From: Distichodus sexfasciatus
Lineage: Eukaryota; Chordata; Actinopteri; Characiformes; Distichodontidae
DNA: 64,000 nt
Direction: 5' to 3'
Assembly (NCBI GenBank): GCA_032718565.1
Contig: JAVGVS010000008.1
Location: forward strand, 806,001-870,000
Positions 27,712 to 41,341 of this stretch are shown here, one piece after another. Made by a program: the position numbers and the translations under genes. Every line of letters begins with the position of its first letter. Within the stretch, counting starts at the first letter, position 1. A model generated the notes under the pieces. It did no database searches. It was not told the DNA's origin and saw nothing but the letters and a program-made list of their open reading frames with translations.

Positions 27712-29010
27712 AATCTTGGAGCTAAGGCCTTTGGTTAGAGGCTCCATAGTAGTGGGGTTGGAGGGACATTTGCGTGGGATGTAGCCATATTTGAACCCAT
27801 GACCTATTGTCTTATAATTTGGTTTCAGAAATAAAATTGTTATTGCCATGTACATGTTGTTGCCATTCTAAATTGTAAAACTTGATGAGGACTTTCTGGT
27901 TGTGGTGCAGTGGTCTGACTGACTGAAACCCTGGTTATTGGTGATAATAAAACTGGAGTTTGAAATGCTGTGAGAGCTTAAAACCATTGTAAGGCCCCTG
28001 GGAAAGATCCCTAACATCAAGTCCCTGTAATTGGGAAATGTAAGTCACTTTGGGTAATGATGTAAATGTAAAATAAATAGCCAAAAAATACCTTGACTGT
28101 ACACTGCAGATTGGCAAAAATATCTGCTCTGTCTTACTATTACCCTTCAGTATTAAAATGAGCTTTATTTTTGTTGAGATGATGTGAGCAGTGGCATCAC
28201 GTTATTTTGACCTTTGGATATAAATTACCTTCCAAGTAGGTTAGGAGTGAACCGGGCTGAAAGGTCCTCAGAGTATGGCGTGCAGACTGCAAATCACACA
28301 AATCTGTTTGTAATGGCAGTAAAACAGAAAATAAACACAGAGAGGGCCGTTTACAGCTCAAATCCTTTGCACGCTTGATGAAACACTATAAATTACCCCC
28401 CACCCCCCAAAAAACTCAGATTTTCTCTGCACTGGAACTTGAAAAATATTTGTGTTCTTTCCAAATCGCAGGGCCTAGATTTATACTGCACTGCTGTACG
28501 GCTGTCGAGTGCAGAGGGACACAACTCCGGCTCTAATGCACCACTTCAGTTTAATGCCGGTGACTGAATCAATGATGAGTGTTGTGCTGAAAATGTCTGA
28601 GAAAGATTTTTTTTACATATAGTTCTGACCTCTGTCATGTCTGAGGGTCAAAATATTATGAGAATATTATCTTTTCTCCCATCTGTATCTGTATCGATAT
28701 ACACACATGGATCCAAGTTTTAAATGCTTCCCAAAGGGGTGATCACTTGGCAGAGTGAGCGGTGTTCCATGTCATATTGCCTCCTTCATGGGGCGATTCT
28801 CTTCCTCACAATGGTATTGCAGTTATAGCAGATTGCTCCGCAAAATTTCAAATTTTGTATTTCTGCTTAGCTGCCATCTTATTGTATAGCAGTTGTTCCC
28901 AGGATGTCTTCTTATAGATAAGGAGATCTATTTTCTCCCAAAAAATACCCCCCTCACATTTGCCAGTTTTTGTAGCTTGTTTTCCGTCGCCCAAAATCTA
29001 TATTCATTGC

Positions 29011-29080
29011 GGTGCACTGTGTGTGCTGTGGTGTATTCACAATGACAAATAATCACTCACTTTCACTTTCAGTCACTTTC
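29011..29080 (+). mobile_element. SINE family A, 3' end fragment
   Basis: Only the tail is present (GGTGCACTGTGTGTGCTGTG to AATCACTCACTTTCAC). 5' truncation like this is expected from incomplete reverse transcription. Confidence 0.7.
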
Positions 29081-32000
29081 ATAGGGCCACTGACACAGTG
29101 AAAAAACATCCCAAAACTATAGGTTACTTCATCTCCATAATTGAGTTGGGGACAAGATGAGAAATGAAGAAATACTTTAAAAATACTAGTTTTGGGTCAT
29201 TTTTAGCCAATTTGGGCTCATTTTGACCTATAAAATTAGCTGCTTTTTCTGGAAGAGAACTACATTTTTGCGCAAGATGGTGTTCCGTATGGAATAATGT
29301 AATTAATATCTTTTTACCCAATTACTTTAGTTTTTGTCCACAGAATTACTCAGGAATAATTTCACATACTGAAGAATGAATATAATGTCCGGCAAGTTCA
29401 AACTCTTGTGATTTTGACAATATGTGTATGGCTTCTGTAAGTTAAAGAGATTCTAAGTTAAACAGTAATTGATAAACAATAATAATATTCTCAGAGTTGT
29501 GGTCTTGGCTGGTCTCAAAATAAAATCCTGAGTGCGAGACAATACCGAGACTTTTAAAAACTGGACATAATTAACCTTTTTAATCTGCGTTTAAAACATT
29601 TACATTCCCGTCCCTACTTTCAACATATACGATTAAACTTTAGCAACTCTTGGAGAGAAAACACTAAAACGTAACATTCGGTCAAGCCGGAGTTGCAACT
29701 GCGAGACTGCCGTTCTTTAGTTAATTTTCAGTGCCATTAATTGACATTAAAATAGTTTGGCAACCACTGATGTATCATGTTAGGACCACTTATTTGTACT
29801 GGATTTTCTACGTCCTGCAGGGGTTGTTCGAGTTCAAGTGCAAGGTCGTGTGGTTGAACTGGGAGCAGAGGAGGACGGGAGCTTTAGCTGCTAAACCAAC
29901 GTGTCGTTATACCGCAGTAGAGGGAGAAATTTGGCCCGGCTCTAGTGAAAAGGACTGAACAATGCTTGGGTGACTGAGGTTCATTTCCTACAATCAAGTT
30001 CACTGAGGAGTCATGAGCTAAGTGGTCTCTGAGTCTCTGAGGGTCTGGATCTGTGAGTGCAGACATGCTTAGTTTTGTACGCCGCAGCGCTGCTCGGGCT
30101 GACAGGAAGCGAAGGCCGATCCAGCACATGAAATGTGCTACTGCCACTTTTGTCTACAGTGCTCATAAAGTGCAACCACACATGCATGGACAATGAGGCT
30201 CCTTGTGAAAAGTAAGATGTCCATGCAGAGGCCTGCCAATGGAAACATAAGGAGACAGAAAACCATGAGCAAGTCTGAAAGCCATTCTTATGTTCGTGGC
30301 AGATCCATCATTGGTGTTGCTCTCCATGAGTTGTGTCAGCAACGTAAAAGGGCATATGATAATGATTTGGGATTCTGGAAGTTTGTTTAACCTTTTTCAC
30401 TTTCTCAAAACCTCCACCCAGCTGATATTTTTCTTGCCTGGCTGATCTAGTGCGTTGTGTGTCTGATGATGATGATATTTTGGTAGGATCCCTGTTGTGT
30501 TCCAGTTCTACATTGCTCACGGAACCCAAATCCAGTCACTCAACTGTTTGAGAAATCTTTAAAATGTTCTTCACTATCCACAAAAAATTCTTGCAGCTCA
30601 CATTGCAGTACATTCTAACTACATTCAAACAAATTTCTTTGGTTCAGTTAGTTGTCAAAACATTTTTATTGTACATTCTTCTGCATTACTGGTATATAAT
30701 CTTGTGTGGAGCTGACGTTCTATGTAAAGCGTTAATACCTGTGGTTGTCCTGTCAGCATCCTTTAATATCATTCATATTGTTTCGTGTTGAATAATTTAA
30801 AGGTATGGAAAACTGCACTGCCAGACGGTTCATATTTCCATCTCGTTTTTCACTTCAGTGTGGTGTAGATGGTCACACGGCCTGGCTTCACTCAGTGGAA
30901 AACATTCTAATGTCTCTTTTCACACTGCTTTTTTTTAAATTTAAGTCAGCAGCAGGAGATAAAACAGCAGAATGAATGTTAACGCATTTTACAAAGCTGT
31001 CATTTGGGTAATTATTGATGCCTTTATTCATAACAGCTTTCTTCTGGTCTCAAGTGCTCAGGTTATGTTTTCATTTTTTTCCTCTTATTTCTCACCTTTG
31101 TGCTATTCACCTGAAATATTTCACAGACCAACTGCAAGCTATCTTCATTTAGAGGGTTTTCAGTGTAGCTATTGTGCTGAAATGAAAAAGGATAATAAAG
31201 AGGGAAAAAAGCATTTTAAAAGGTTGCCAATTTTTTTTTTTTGGAACTCACCCATGACATTTCTTGTTTATTATTGGAGGCATATAACTGTAAAATGAAA
31301 TACGGTCTCTCCTCTGTGCCATGGAACGGAGTATCAGATTGACTTCAGTAGCTCACATAGGAACAATGCTAAACGAGCCAATGCAATAAAATTATGAAAT
31401 GTGTGAGCCTTGATCACATGGGCTGAGGTGTCCTTCCAAAACTCCATCTAATCACAGTGATTCCTAAATAACTTGTGGAAGCTTGTAATATTACTGCACA
31501 ATTTGTTACACACTTCAGTGTGAGGCCAGATATCTGGACACTCTCTGCCACACTTCACTCTCTCTTATGCTCCAAACTTACAAACAAAAATATCTAATAA
31601 ACAAGGTATAATGCTTTAACAAGATGCAGAAGGGGTCTTATTACATGGATGATCACCATCAGTAGTTGATCAGTTTGATTACAGCATCTAAAGGCATACA
31701 TTGTTTCTACAAAAATCAGCACTAACTTTTATCCCCATAAACTCTTTGCTACTCCAGTTTCTTGCAATTTTACAAACCAACAGTGCCCTCGCTAAAACCA
31801 TAAAACATTAATCACACATCTGATATGGGACAGTGTTTCATTCTGCCTACCATTGTAACAAGTGTTTGGGTAACTTCCTACTGGACCATTAAACAATAAT
31901 CCTTTTTATATCTACTCTGCACATGTGATAATAGAGCAGTTATAGAATTTTGCCTCATTTATTTTCTAGTTTGCTGAATTTTCTTTTGTAAATGCCCATA

Positions 32001-32360
32001 TATTATGAGAATTGCACAATAAAGGGCCCAGCTCTTGGAGAGGGAAACTTTATGCTAACACACTCCCTTTCATTTATCCTCTGAGTTCTATTTGGACTTC
32101 CTTTTGCCTCACTCCATCAACACCATAACAGAACATAGCACTTCATGACAGTGAAAAGCTGCCCCCTCTGAACCATACTGCCAGTATTCTGAATCCAGGA
32201 GGGGAAACTTATCTTACAGACAGCACCAAGCCAAAGCCACACATTCCACTTGGGGTCCGCTTGGGTTACAGCTCCACTTTTCACACTGCAAGAAAAAGAA
32301 AGAGAACGAGAGAGAGAAGCAGATTGAACATGAAAACCAGCATGGACTCGAGTGTTTCGT

Positions 32361-32480
32361 GGTTTAAGATTCTTTATTTGCCACTTGCTTAGTTACTCGA
32401 CATGTAGTGAAATGTAAACCTGGTGAACTCCTGAGACTGCACAAGAATTACATATAAAATATAATATTTTATAGTTTTTT
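32361..32480 (+). repeat. Dispersed repeat with TTCTTTATTTG motif
   Basis: Shares the phrase AAGATTCTTTATTTGCCAC and a following TAGTGAAATGTAAACC with the element at 57722 (TTCTTTATTTGTCACATGCA, then CAGTGAAACA). Both look like copies of one old dispersed family. Confidence 0.5.
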
Positions 32481-32630
32481 TCTTTGTCTTTCCGTTAGAG
32501 AGATGAGATGTGGTGCTCCAGATATTGTGGGTTTCTGGTCAAGGTCTCACAAAATGATAACATATTGGTCTCATGCATGTTGTACCTCTGTCACAAATGA
32601 TTTGGAAAATGATCAACACTTGTGATTAAA

Positions 32631-32930
32631 GGCCGGTACAGTGGCACAGCGGTTAAGTGCTGCCGCCTCACAGCGACAAGTGATTTGCGTGGATTTCCTC
32701 CGGGCGCTACGGTTTCCTTCCACAGTCCGAAACCATGTGATATAGGTTAATTGGCAACTCTAAATTAGCCCCATATGGTGTGAATATGGTGTAAGTATGT
32801 GTGCCCTGTGGTGTGTTGGCACCTGCCCAGGGTTGTTCCCCACCTTGCGCCCGTAGTTCCTGGGATAGGCTCCGGTTCCCCAGCGACCCCAGTTGGGATT
32901 AAGTGGTTTGGATAATGAATGAATGAATGA
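32631..32930 (+). mobile_element. SINE-like family B, copy 3
   Basis: Contains GGTACAGTGGCACAGCGG, GTTTCCTTCCACAGTCCGAA, GATAGGCTCCGGTTCCCC and the tail AGTGGTTTGGATAATGAATG followed by an AATG repeat. Confidence 0.85.
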
Positions 32931-35900
32931 CCTGTGAGTAAAGTAAACAGTAAAAAAAGTAAAGTTTTTGTTGGGAAATTGGGATTGACCTTATATCCTG
33001 TTGTCTTGCCTTGTATCTCAGCTCACATCGTCACCCAGATCAGCATTCTGTTAAATAAGAGCATCATTAGGAAGTTTTCATTTGAAACATAAACTGTCAT
33101 ATATGAATATTCCAGGATTCACTATGCAAACAGTATTGCATGTCTAAAATACATACAGAAGTTTATGGTTGTAGTGTTGTATCCAAGTCCGAGGCTGAAA
33201 GATTATTCATGAACTAGGAAAAAAAACTTTTATTCACAAAGATTTATGAATTTACAAACTGGCAGAGTTGGATAGGAGAAGAGAATGAACGAGTGAACTC
33301 ATATTTTGCAACTGTTGAGTGTCCTCAGGAGAAGTCAAATAGTAGTTAACAGCTGTTCAAACACAAAACCATTTCAGTGGTTAATAAGAAAAAGGCCATG
33401 AAGGCTGTAAAATACCTTGTAATAAAAAGCAGTGGTTATTTTATGTGTAGCGTGGCTGGAATCCCTGACCCTACGCTTTGCTCATCAATATAAAAAATTC
33501 AAGACCTTTCATAATATTAACCGATGCCAGGAATTTCACACATAAATGACAAACGACTCTGAAATAGAAGGAAAACATACCAATCTAGAAAGATTGGTTT
33601 GTGTAAAAATGTTCAGGTTGAGTGAATATGTCACTGATTAAAAGTCAAACATAGATGTTTCTGCATGTTTTTAGATGATGCATATGAAGTCTGCAACCTG
33701 ACAGAAACAAAAATGCATCACAGAAATCACAGAGGAAATCTTAAGAATCTTTAGAGACTGGCATTAATGCTGATTTATTATTTACCATGGAATGATTTAA
33801 ATTGATGACAAAACATAAGATACTTCAATAGTTTTGTCTCCTTTTTGGGTTCAGCGAAAGCCAGTGGTGGATTGATGTCGACAGTATTGGGGAGTAGCTA
33901 ACTAAATTTACTGATGTAAGTAACTTTTAAGAAGCTAATCAGTAGCAAAGCTACTTTTAAAATACTGTAGTTTCTCCCATAATTAACAGCTATGGCTTTA
34001 AATGTGCAAAAAATGGAAGCTTTGCTTGTAATGTTGCATTTTTATATATAAAAAATGTCCCATCTGATATTGTTTGTATTTTGTTGAACTTAGTTTTTTA
34101 TGTGACTTTTTGCTTCATATTTTTGTTATTGTGGAAAAATATCAAAAATGTCATGTAGTATCAAATTTTTTCCTGGGTATCTGTATCGACTTTGAAATTC
34201 TACTATTGTGACAAGACCGCTACCGGTCCTTCAGGGTTTAGTCTGTGCACAGGAGGCTAGGCAGTCACACAGCAGGCACTGAAAAGTCTCCAGGGCTCCT
34301 TCTAGGAACTGGATCTGAATGAGTCTGGGCAATAATCCATCCATGACTACATATTTCATTAGACAACAGTAGCACATTGTCATGAGATTTGTACTGCACA
34401 TGACCTTGACATTTTCAAGTGCTGGTAATCAAACTGAAGGAGGCAAATGTCTAAGCAATAGACCTGTCTGCAGGAACATGGTGAAAAACTCCACAAATGT
34501 TTATTTGAGCTCTAACCCTTATTTCACGTTGCCACATAATCTATCAGAAGTGCTTCCACACGCTGAATGCTGAGTGCTGCTGCAAGCTGAGGCCTCCTTG
34601 AAGTCTAGACGTGCTTCTGCTATGCCTCAAGTGAAGAAAATAGCAAAAGCAAGAAAATTGCCTACTTCTGTGTGATATTAATAATTTGCTCATTAATCAA
34701 ATGTAATTGCGAAATGACAACCACAGTGCCTTCGTAATTGTTATGATTATGATTCGTTTATGATTTCAAACATTCATTAAAATGCTTGAAAATGGTCATT
34801 AATTCCAATTTTATAAAAATGACACACAGTGCATTGTTTCAATATGAGGGATAAATGCCACAAAGTAGAAAACAGAAGAACATATACATATTTAAAGGTT
34901 TACAGGTTTCATAGCCCATACACTTCACCAGTACTGATTAAAAGCTCATAAATGCTGATTTAATAAGTTGATACTAATATGTATTACTTCACAACATGTT
35001 TGATTACTGACTGTACATTTTAACTGTCACATACATTTTAGTCCCTTAACATCTAGGAACCTAACACCTTCAGTTCAGAAAGACATCAAGCAAGTAAACT
35101 TTAAAAATGGAGTAGAGAAAGATGAGAAGATTAAAGAGTTCAGACATCTTGGGCCACATGTTACTCCGTATGACATCACTTTCCTGATCTCATTGTTTTC
35201 TTACAAGCCAAATTCCACCTGGAAATTCCACAATGGGAAATTACACAGACAGCTTTGAGGATCATATTTTCAGCTGGTGACAGCAACAAGACAATTCCTT
35301 CTTGGAATAAGTTGTTTGTTGTAGGTTTGAGAGTGATAAATTCTGGGCTGTGGGACAAAATAATGATATAATGAAAGTAATATATTCTGTCATGTTTTCA
35401 GTTGTGTTTGCTCCTTTAGCGGTGCTCGATTATAGCCAGGCTTTTTGAATAATATCCATCTTTTGTCATTGCTGCAGTCATGGCCCTCTTAATTTATTCA
35501 GCCAGCGTCCCGCAGACTCCACCAACAACAGTCAGACCTCCATCTCTCTGTCTCGTAGAACAGGATGAACATCCAGCAGTTTCCACCCGAGATGGCAGTA
35601 AATAATTGTGTCTCCCGTGATGTGATCAATACCTCCCTCTATGTCTTATTTTCAAACATTAGGATCCAAATCAACCACCTTGATACTATTAGACATCCAA
35701 ACCGAGACATCTAACTAAAACCAAATGGACCGGTTCCCCTCAGATATCAGCTATATATCAGGCAGCTGTGTGCGTCTCCGTGGGGACAAGGCGTCTGCGT
35801 GGAGTTTGTGTCTCCGTTCTCTCAGCTGAACAAACATTCGCCTAAATTTGCAGATCTCGATGCTGCTCTGTGGTCAGTAGTCAATCCAGCTTCACTACTT

Positions 35901-36577
35901 CATATTATGATGAAAGCAAAGTAAAACTGATCCAGATACTGCAAGTAGATACTGTGCATGTGGCTTATGGTCACCTGCGAGGAGCTTTCAGGAACTTTCT
36001 GGCCTCGTTGCTTAGCCCTTACTTTATTAAATGTTGACTTTGTGGGTAAGATTTGTTCTGCTGAGGAACAGAGCATTTGTCATGCTGTTAAAAGAAATCA
36101 AGTGGGTTTAACTCAGCCTCCAGAGAATCCCAGCTTGACTGACGTTTGTGGAGCAAAATTTATTCCTTTATTAACTCTAATTTTTCTATCTTCCTTTTTT
36201 TGCTTTTAAAAATTCCACCACAGTATTGGAGCAATATTTTCACTCATCCTTTTCTTTACAGCCTCCAAACCTCTGAAGCCCCATTTGAGTTTGAGGAGAT
36301 ACTAGGCAATTAATTATGCAATTTCAGTAAATTATTTTCTATCCTTGACAATTTGTCAGCATCTAAACTAATCCGCTGAAGAGTTGGAACCTGAGAGCCC
36401 GCAAGCCAATCCACATGTGCCTCACATTAGATCATTCTTTGTTATAAGAGCAGATTTAGTATGCAATTTGTGCCGAGCACTGTTTATATTGCCCACTCTT
36501 TTACAATTCCAGTATTTCTATGTCAGGGCTGGCAGGTCCCACTGGGTGATAAACTGACTAACTCTAATCCTCTGTAT

Positions 36578-36600
36578 ACACACACACACACACACACACA
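36578..36600. repeat. CA microsatellite
   Basis: An uninterrupted (CA)n run of about 23 bases with imperfect CA/GA repeats after it. No associated element was identified. Confidence 0.9.
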
Positions 36601-38225
36601 GACACAGAGGCATACAAAGACAAACACAGGCCAAAAAAGTCTCAGTATTGTTGCATTCCTAATTAAAAATGGTCGAGGAATTGCACTGTCTGAAAGGTTC
36701 ATATTTGTTTAATGTTGTTTAATTAAACTGAGGCTCTCTGGGTTTGTCTTGCCCTTCACAGTTAAACTTTCACTCATGCCTCTGACAGTGCCCAAAAATC
36801 TTGGGAATATAGTATCTAGCACTTCAATAGGTTTATATAATATGCAGTGCAAAATTACTGCTTTGTCCAAAGAGGGCATTTTGTAAATCAACTCACGTAA
36901 CATGTAAATTTTAAGAATGTGCTAGCATGAACGCTGGTCATTTGCTGGTCAAATGTGTAGAAGGGTGAACGTTTTAAAATACGTTTCTGTTAAATATAAA
37001 GGGAAGAATGTTAAAACTTTTCTAGATTGGGTAGATGGTCTAAGCATAAATCTCTAGCTCAGAGTTCATATTGGTTGCCTATATGTCTGTGTAAACTATA
37101 TTTTATTAAAACAACAAGGGTGGGCAGTGGAAATTAGGTGCCATTGGGTAAGTTCAGAAAATATTTGCCTAGTTTCATAAACAAAAGCTAAATTGGCTAA
37201 AGTGTCAGAGTGAGAAAAAGAATAACACAAACCTGCCCTGAAGCAAGATTTTCCAATTTAATATCATTTGTCACAGTATTTAAGGTTTCAGTCCTCCATA
37301 TTATAAGCTTTACGCTCAAACGGGTCTCCATCCCTTGGCTCATACACACACAATTTAATTACTATTCCATGAAATTGAGATAGATATGTAAGATGGACCA
37401 TAGCCAAGTCCTTAAAATTACACATTTATGAAAGTCTATACTGATGTATCACACTGATTAGGCTAGTTGAATGTGGCTAAATAAGCATCCTATTAAATCA
37501 ATTCACTTTTATTGTATATAGCCTTTTTCAACAGACAAGCCTCTTAAGAGCAAGCCTGCTATGAGAAAAGGAAAAAAAACCCTCCCTCAGATGGCAAAGA
37601 GGAGAAATGTTGAGTGCAGCCAAAATAGGGCGGCATCAAGGAAACTCATGATGGAGTCTTGTATTATCAAATTATTATTCTGATTTTAGCAGAACATTTA
37701 GCTACATTTAAATGATATGTATACATGTGTGTATGTATAATGAGTGATCTAGAGGCTTTTGGCTGTCTGGTTAAAGTTCTTTCATTGTTAAAAATATAGC
37801 ATTTTGCATTAGATTTGAGGACATGAATGTCATTTGGATAAAGTCTTTACAGCATTTACTGTATGTGTTCAGAAGTTGAAACAATGTCTATGTAAATTAA
37901 TGGTAAAGCACTTGGTATACTCCTGTAACTTTGTAGGACTATTTTAATTGTTCATTTTAAATTGGAATAATTTTTTAATGCCCTTGATATCTTTAAGTAA
38001 TCACATCTGTTATTCTTTGGTACCTTATTTTGTCCAAACTGTTTAACACAGGGATTAGCCATTGGAACTGCAGGATAAATGTGTAGGACACGTTGAAGGA
38101 AACATTGTTTGTCTTTTTGCAAGTTGTGAATGATAAAAATATTGGAATGGAGTCATTTTGGAAGTATTTTAATAAACTTTTGTTTTATTATTATTATTAT
38201 TTTTAGTGTTTTTTTGCTATTGCAG

Positions 38226-38331
38226 ACATTTTGGCATGTGTAGCTGCACATCAAAAAGACAAAACAATAAGAGGAAGCCCTGAGATGATCAGCTCCCTCT
38301 TGTGGAACTTTGGAGCCACAAAAATATTTGG
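38226..38331 (+). other. Isolated exon-like block
   Basis: The acceptor (tttttgctattgcag) and donor (TTGG then gtaagg) are both strong. The 106 bases between them are open in one frame (35 codons, starting ILACVAAHQKDK in phase 2), while the surrounding DNA is full of stops. No neighbouring exon was found. It may be part of a non-coding RNA, an alternative first exon of mroh1 about 1.2 kb upstream of its CpG island, or chance. Confidence 0.25.
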
Positions 38332-39218
38332 GTAAGGTCCAAGAAATTCTTCAGCTCACTTGATTTTATTACTATTACCTATAGCAAACATGCTTAAGGC
38401 AGTGTTACTGCAAGATTTTATGAATTTAATGAATTTGGTTTTGTGAAACTTTCTTCATCTTAATCTCCCATCACATGAACCGAGGATCAGGAATCATGTG
38501 AAAAAGATAATCATGGAACCCTCTCACCCCTGGCCACCACATCTCTCCTTCTGGGAAAGGACTCAATAAAAAATTTTACCCCATGACACATGAAGGTTTT
38601 CTTTCCTCAGTTGTCTTAACAACCAAAGCCACTAATCTGAAACTCTTGTGTATCACTTTAGGTTACTTGCTCATGTACTCTGGACAGTCTGCACTTTTTG
38701 GTGGATGTTTACAAAATGACTAATGTGTGCTGTATGCTTTTGAACACCACTAAGACGAATTCCTTGCATGTGTAACCAGGTTTACATAATAAAACCCTGA
38801 TTGTTTAATGTCTTTATCATTAAGTTTTAATGGAAAGACAAATAACAAATGGTCAACATAGCATGACCTTTAAATTATTCCTTATTATCTTATGCTATTA
38901 TGTAGCTGGCCATGAATTTTGAGCTGTTAAAGGGTAATGTAATTTGTAAAAATGCAACACATTTGGCTTTAAAACGAGCCGTGACGTAGCTAGAACACTG
39001 TTTATTCTTGAAAGATAACAAAAATCTGTTCTAGCAGCACTTGACTGTAATGGTAACCTCTTAATACTATTATGACTATTATGAATGTGTAAATATGTTC
39101 CTGCTCATTTTCTCACATCATCTACTTCAGATTAGCTTCATGCACTTATTATATTACCGTATAATGTTTAATATTACCATAAAAACTCTATAGGTCAGAA
39201 TGACCCTATGAACTATTT

Positions 39219-39221
<3 letters not shown>

Positions 39222-39271
<50 letters not shown>
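39222..39271. repeat. AAT trinucleotide microsatellite
   Basis: A pure (AAT)n/(ATA)n run of about 50 bases lies roughly 220 bases before the mroh1 CpG island. Confidence 0.9.
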
Positions 39272-39273
<2 letters not shown>

Positions 39274-39489
39274 AAAGAACATTTGTATGTGTAGTGTTTT
39301 ATGGACTATTATTAATGCCGTTGATAACAATGTTTAGATGAACTATTTTACACGGATGCATTAATAATATTAACAATAAAATAATAAATAAAGAGCATTT
39401 TTATACACTGAAAATTCTCGCTAAAGCAACTTTATTTACTTAATTGTATTCATTTTCTTTACATATTTTCTAATTAAAAATGGCTGTTT

Positions 39490-39968
39490 TCGCAGACTTC
39501 CTCTTCTTCGATGGTACCGGGAGGAGGCCCCGCCCTTTGCCCCGCCCCTCGCCCCGCCCCTGTTGCCTAAGCGGAAGCGCCTGACCGCCGTGTTTACCTG
39601 CAGCGCAGTGGCGAGCGCGCGCTATGTAAGCTGCTGACCGCCGTCCTCACGCTCTAACGGCATCCGCGTGCGGTGTAGGAGCAGAAACGGCGATTAAAAA
39701 AACCCCTCAGCTGACAGGATACTCAGCGCTCGCGTCCCGCCTCATGTTCTGCACCGAGATTGTGTTCGTAACACGCGACTTCGTCAGCTAATAAAAGCGG
39801 CTCGGACGCTGCTGTCCAGGCGAGTTTTTCCTCATTTATAACGCTTTGACGTCGCCGGTAGAAACGTTACTGTTGTCAAGTAGCGTAAGCGACGAGTAAC
39901 TGTCGAATTGGCTGCTAGCTTAGCCGCTGTGGCGCGTTGCTCTTGAGGTCATACCGAGCGATAAGGAA
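39490..39968 (+). promoter_or_regulatory. mroh1: mroh1 CpG-island promoter and non-coding exon 1
   Basis: Base composition changes abruptly to GC- and CpG-rich. Three GC boxes of CCCCGCCC type (Sp1-like) cluster at about 39530-39562, with ETS-like GGAA cores on both sides. There is no good TATA box, as usual for a broadly expressed gene. A donor (GGAA then gtaagt at 39969) fits the end of a 5' untranslated first exon that splices about 1.28 kb downstream to the exon with the start codon. The start of transcription was not located. Confidence 0.6.
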
Positions 39969-40305
39969 GTAAGTTCACATTCAATCGGCCAGTCAGTCAG
40001 CTGCGAGGAGCACTTTCTCATTCTGACCTGTCCGATAGCGGTCATCAGATAGTTGGCCATGAATCTTACACCTGAATTATGAGCCGAGTTGCACAGTAAC
40101 GTTCTTATTGTCACGTTGGAAAAAATGTGGCTTTAAAAATCTAACACATGCGCTTTTAAGACGCCACCCTTGGGGTTTGTAGATTGAACACAGTGAATAA
40201 TAAAATATGTATATGCACGATTTAATAGTCTATTAACCTTATTCACAGTAATGGAAATAGTGAGTTTCTCATTCTGACACGGCTACTTATGTCCAGCATC
40301 TTTGT

Positions 40306-40500
40306 TAGCGGCGCGGTGGCGCAGTGGTTAGCGCTGCCGCCTCGCAGCAAGAAGGTCCTGGGTTCGAGTCCCGGGTCTTTCTGTGTGGAGTTTGGTGTGT
40401 GTACTGTCCTGAGTGGGTTGTTCCCATCTCGCACCCGAAAATTCCAGGATAGGTGTGGTAGGATCCCCCGGAGTAAGGGGCTCAGATAATGAATGAGTGA
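40306..40500 (+). mobile_element. SINE-like family B, copy 4
   Basis: Has the best-preserved head of this family in the window: GGCGCGGTGGCGCAGTGG and an intact B box (GGTTCGAGTCC at 40361-40371). It lies in the first intron of mroh1. Confidence 0.85.
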
Positions 40501-40732
40501 ATCTCAGTTAGTGGTCAGGTGGGTGGCCATGTATTTTAGGCCTGAATTTTCAGCTGTTTGTCTGTAAGTAATATGCTTTTTTCCAGGTTTGTAAAAATGT
40601 GACACTGAGGAGTTGTTACTGGAACACATCTTATATTTATCTATTGACACTAATGATGGACATAATTATTATAATAATAGTTTAGTAGTATAATAATAAT
40701 TTTCTCATTCTGATACGAATCCTATTCTTCAG

Positions 40733-41108
40733 TAGGTCTGGGCGATATGGCTGAAAACTGTATCACGATATCAGTGTTTCCTATCGGTCGATATCGATAA
40801 TTATTGATATTTTTTATGACCCATTTAAAATAACGACCAGGAGAAAAATATATTACATTTTCTCAATTTGTTGTTGTGTTTAGTAATTTGTTGGTGTGGT
40901 TTGCACTTCAGAGCCACCGTAGTTAGCGTATCACTCCCTACGTTGCTAGGTTACCAGAGAGCGAGTGCCTTCGTTAATGCAACCAAACTAGCTTCGCAAC
41001 CTCTGTTTTCTTCCGATGAAGAATAAAAAATATCGAACACATTTTTTATTGATATCAATCACGTGTCTATCGCGATACATATCGTTATCGTTTTATCGCC
41101 CAGCCCTA
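40733..41108. mobile_element. hAT MITE with 8-bp target duplication
   Basis: The 376-bp element begins TAGGTCTGGGCGATAT and ends ATCGCCCAGCCCTA, imperfect inverted ends. It is flanked on both sides by the identical 8 bases TTCTTCAG (40725-40732 and 41109-41116), the target-site length of hAT transposons. The interior holds CGATAT/ATATCG repeats and no coding capacity. It sits in the 5' UTR intron of mroh1, about 140 bases before the start-codon exon. Confidence 0.9.
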
Positions 41109-41246
41109 TTCTTCAGCATCTCTATTAATGGTCAGTGGAGGAAAAGACAGAGATGAAGCCACTTCTACTGTAGAGAAGGGTAATGGAACAGACCAGTTGC
41201 ATCTTTTATTCTTTAAATCTTTTTATCTCTGTCTTTTTTTTTGTAG

Positions 41247-41341
41247 AAGTCCATTTACAGACAAATCAGAATCACAGATGCTTCTCTGATTGGTTTCTAC
41301 CTGCCTCACCATGGGCGTCATTGAAGAGACGGATGTAGAGC
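41247..41341 (+). CDS. mroh1: mroh1 coding exon 1 (start codon at 41311)
   Basis: The acceptor (tttttttttgtag) is followed by 64 bases of 5' UTR, then ATG at 41311 in a good context (CACCATGG). It codes for MGVIEETDVE and leaves phase 1 at donor gtgagt. Confidence 0.85.

Larger units (their letters stand above)
21257..39489. other. Long intergenic interval between scx and mroh1
   Basis: No protein gene is supported in these 18 kb on either strand. Besides the SINEs and microsatellites listed separately, there are GC-richer blocks at 22.34-22.50 kb, 22.98-23.23 kb and 24.50-24.78 kb that could be conserved regulatory elements of scx, and a block with acceptor and donor at 23.50-23.58 kb with no convincing reading frame. 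No bop1 exons were recognised here or around scx. An hAT-like fragment (GTATTGGGGAGTAGCTAACT) lies at about 33876-33975. Confidence 0.5.

Noticed and set aside
40289..40489. 66-codon open frame on the + strand and its antisense partner
   Set aside because: It runs through a SINE-like family B copy; the peptide is repeat-derived.
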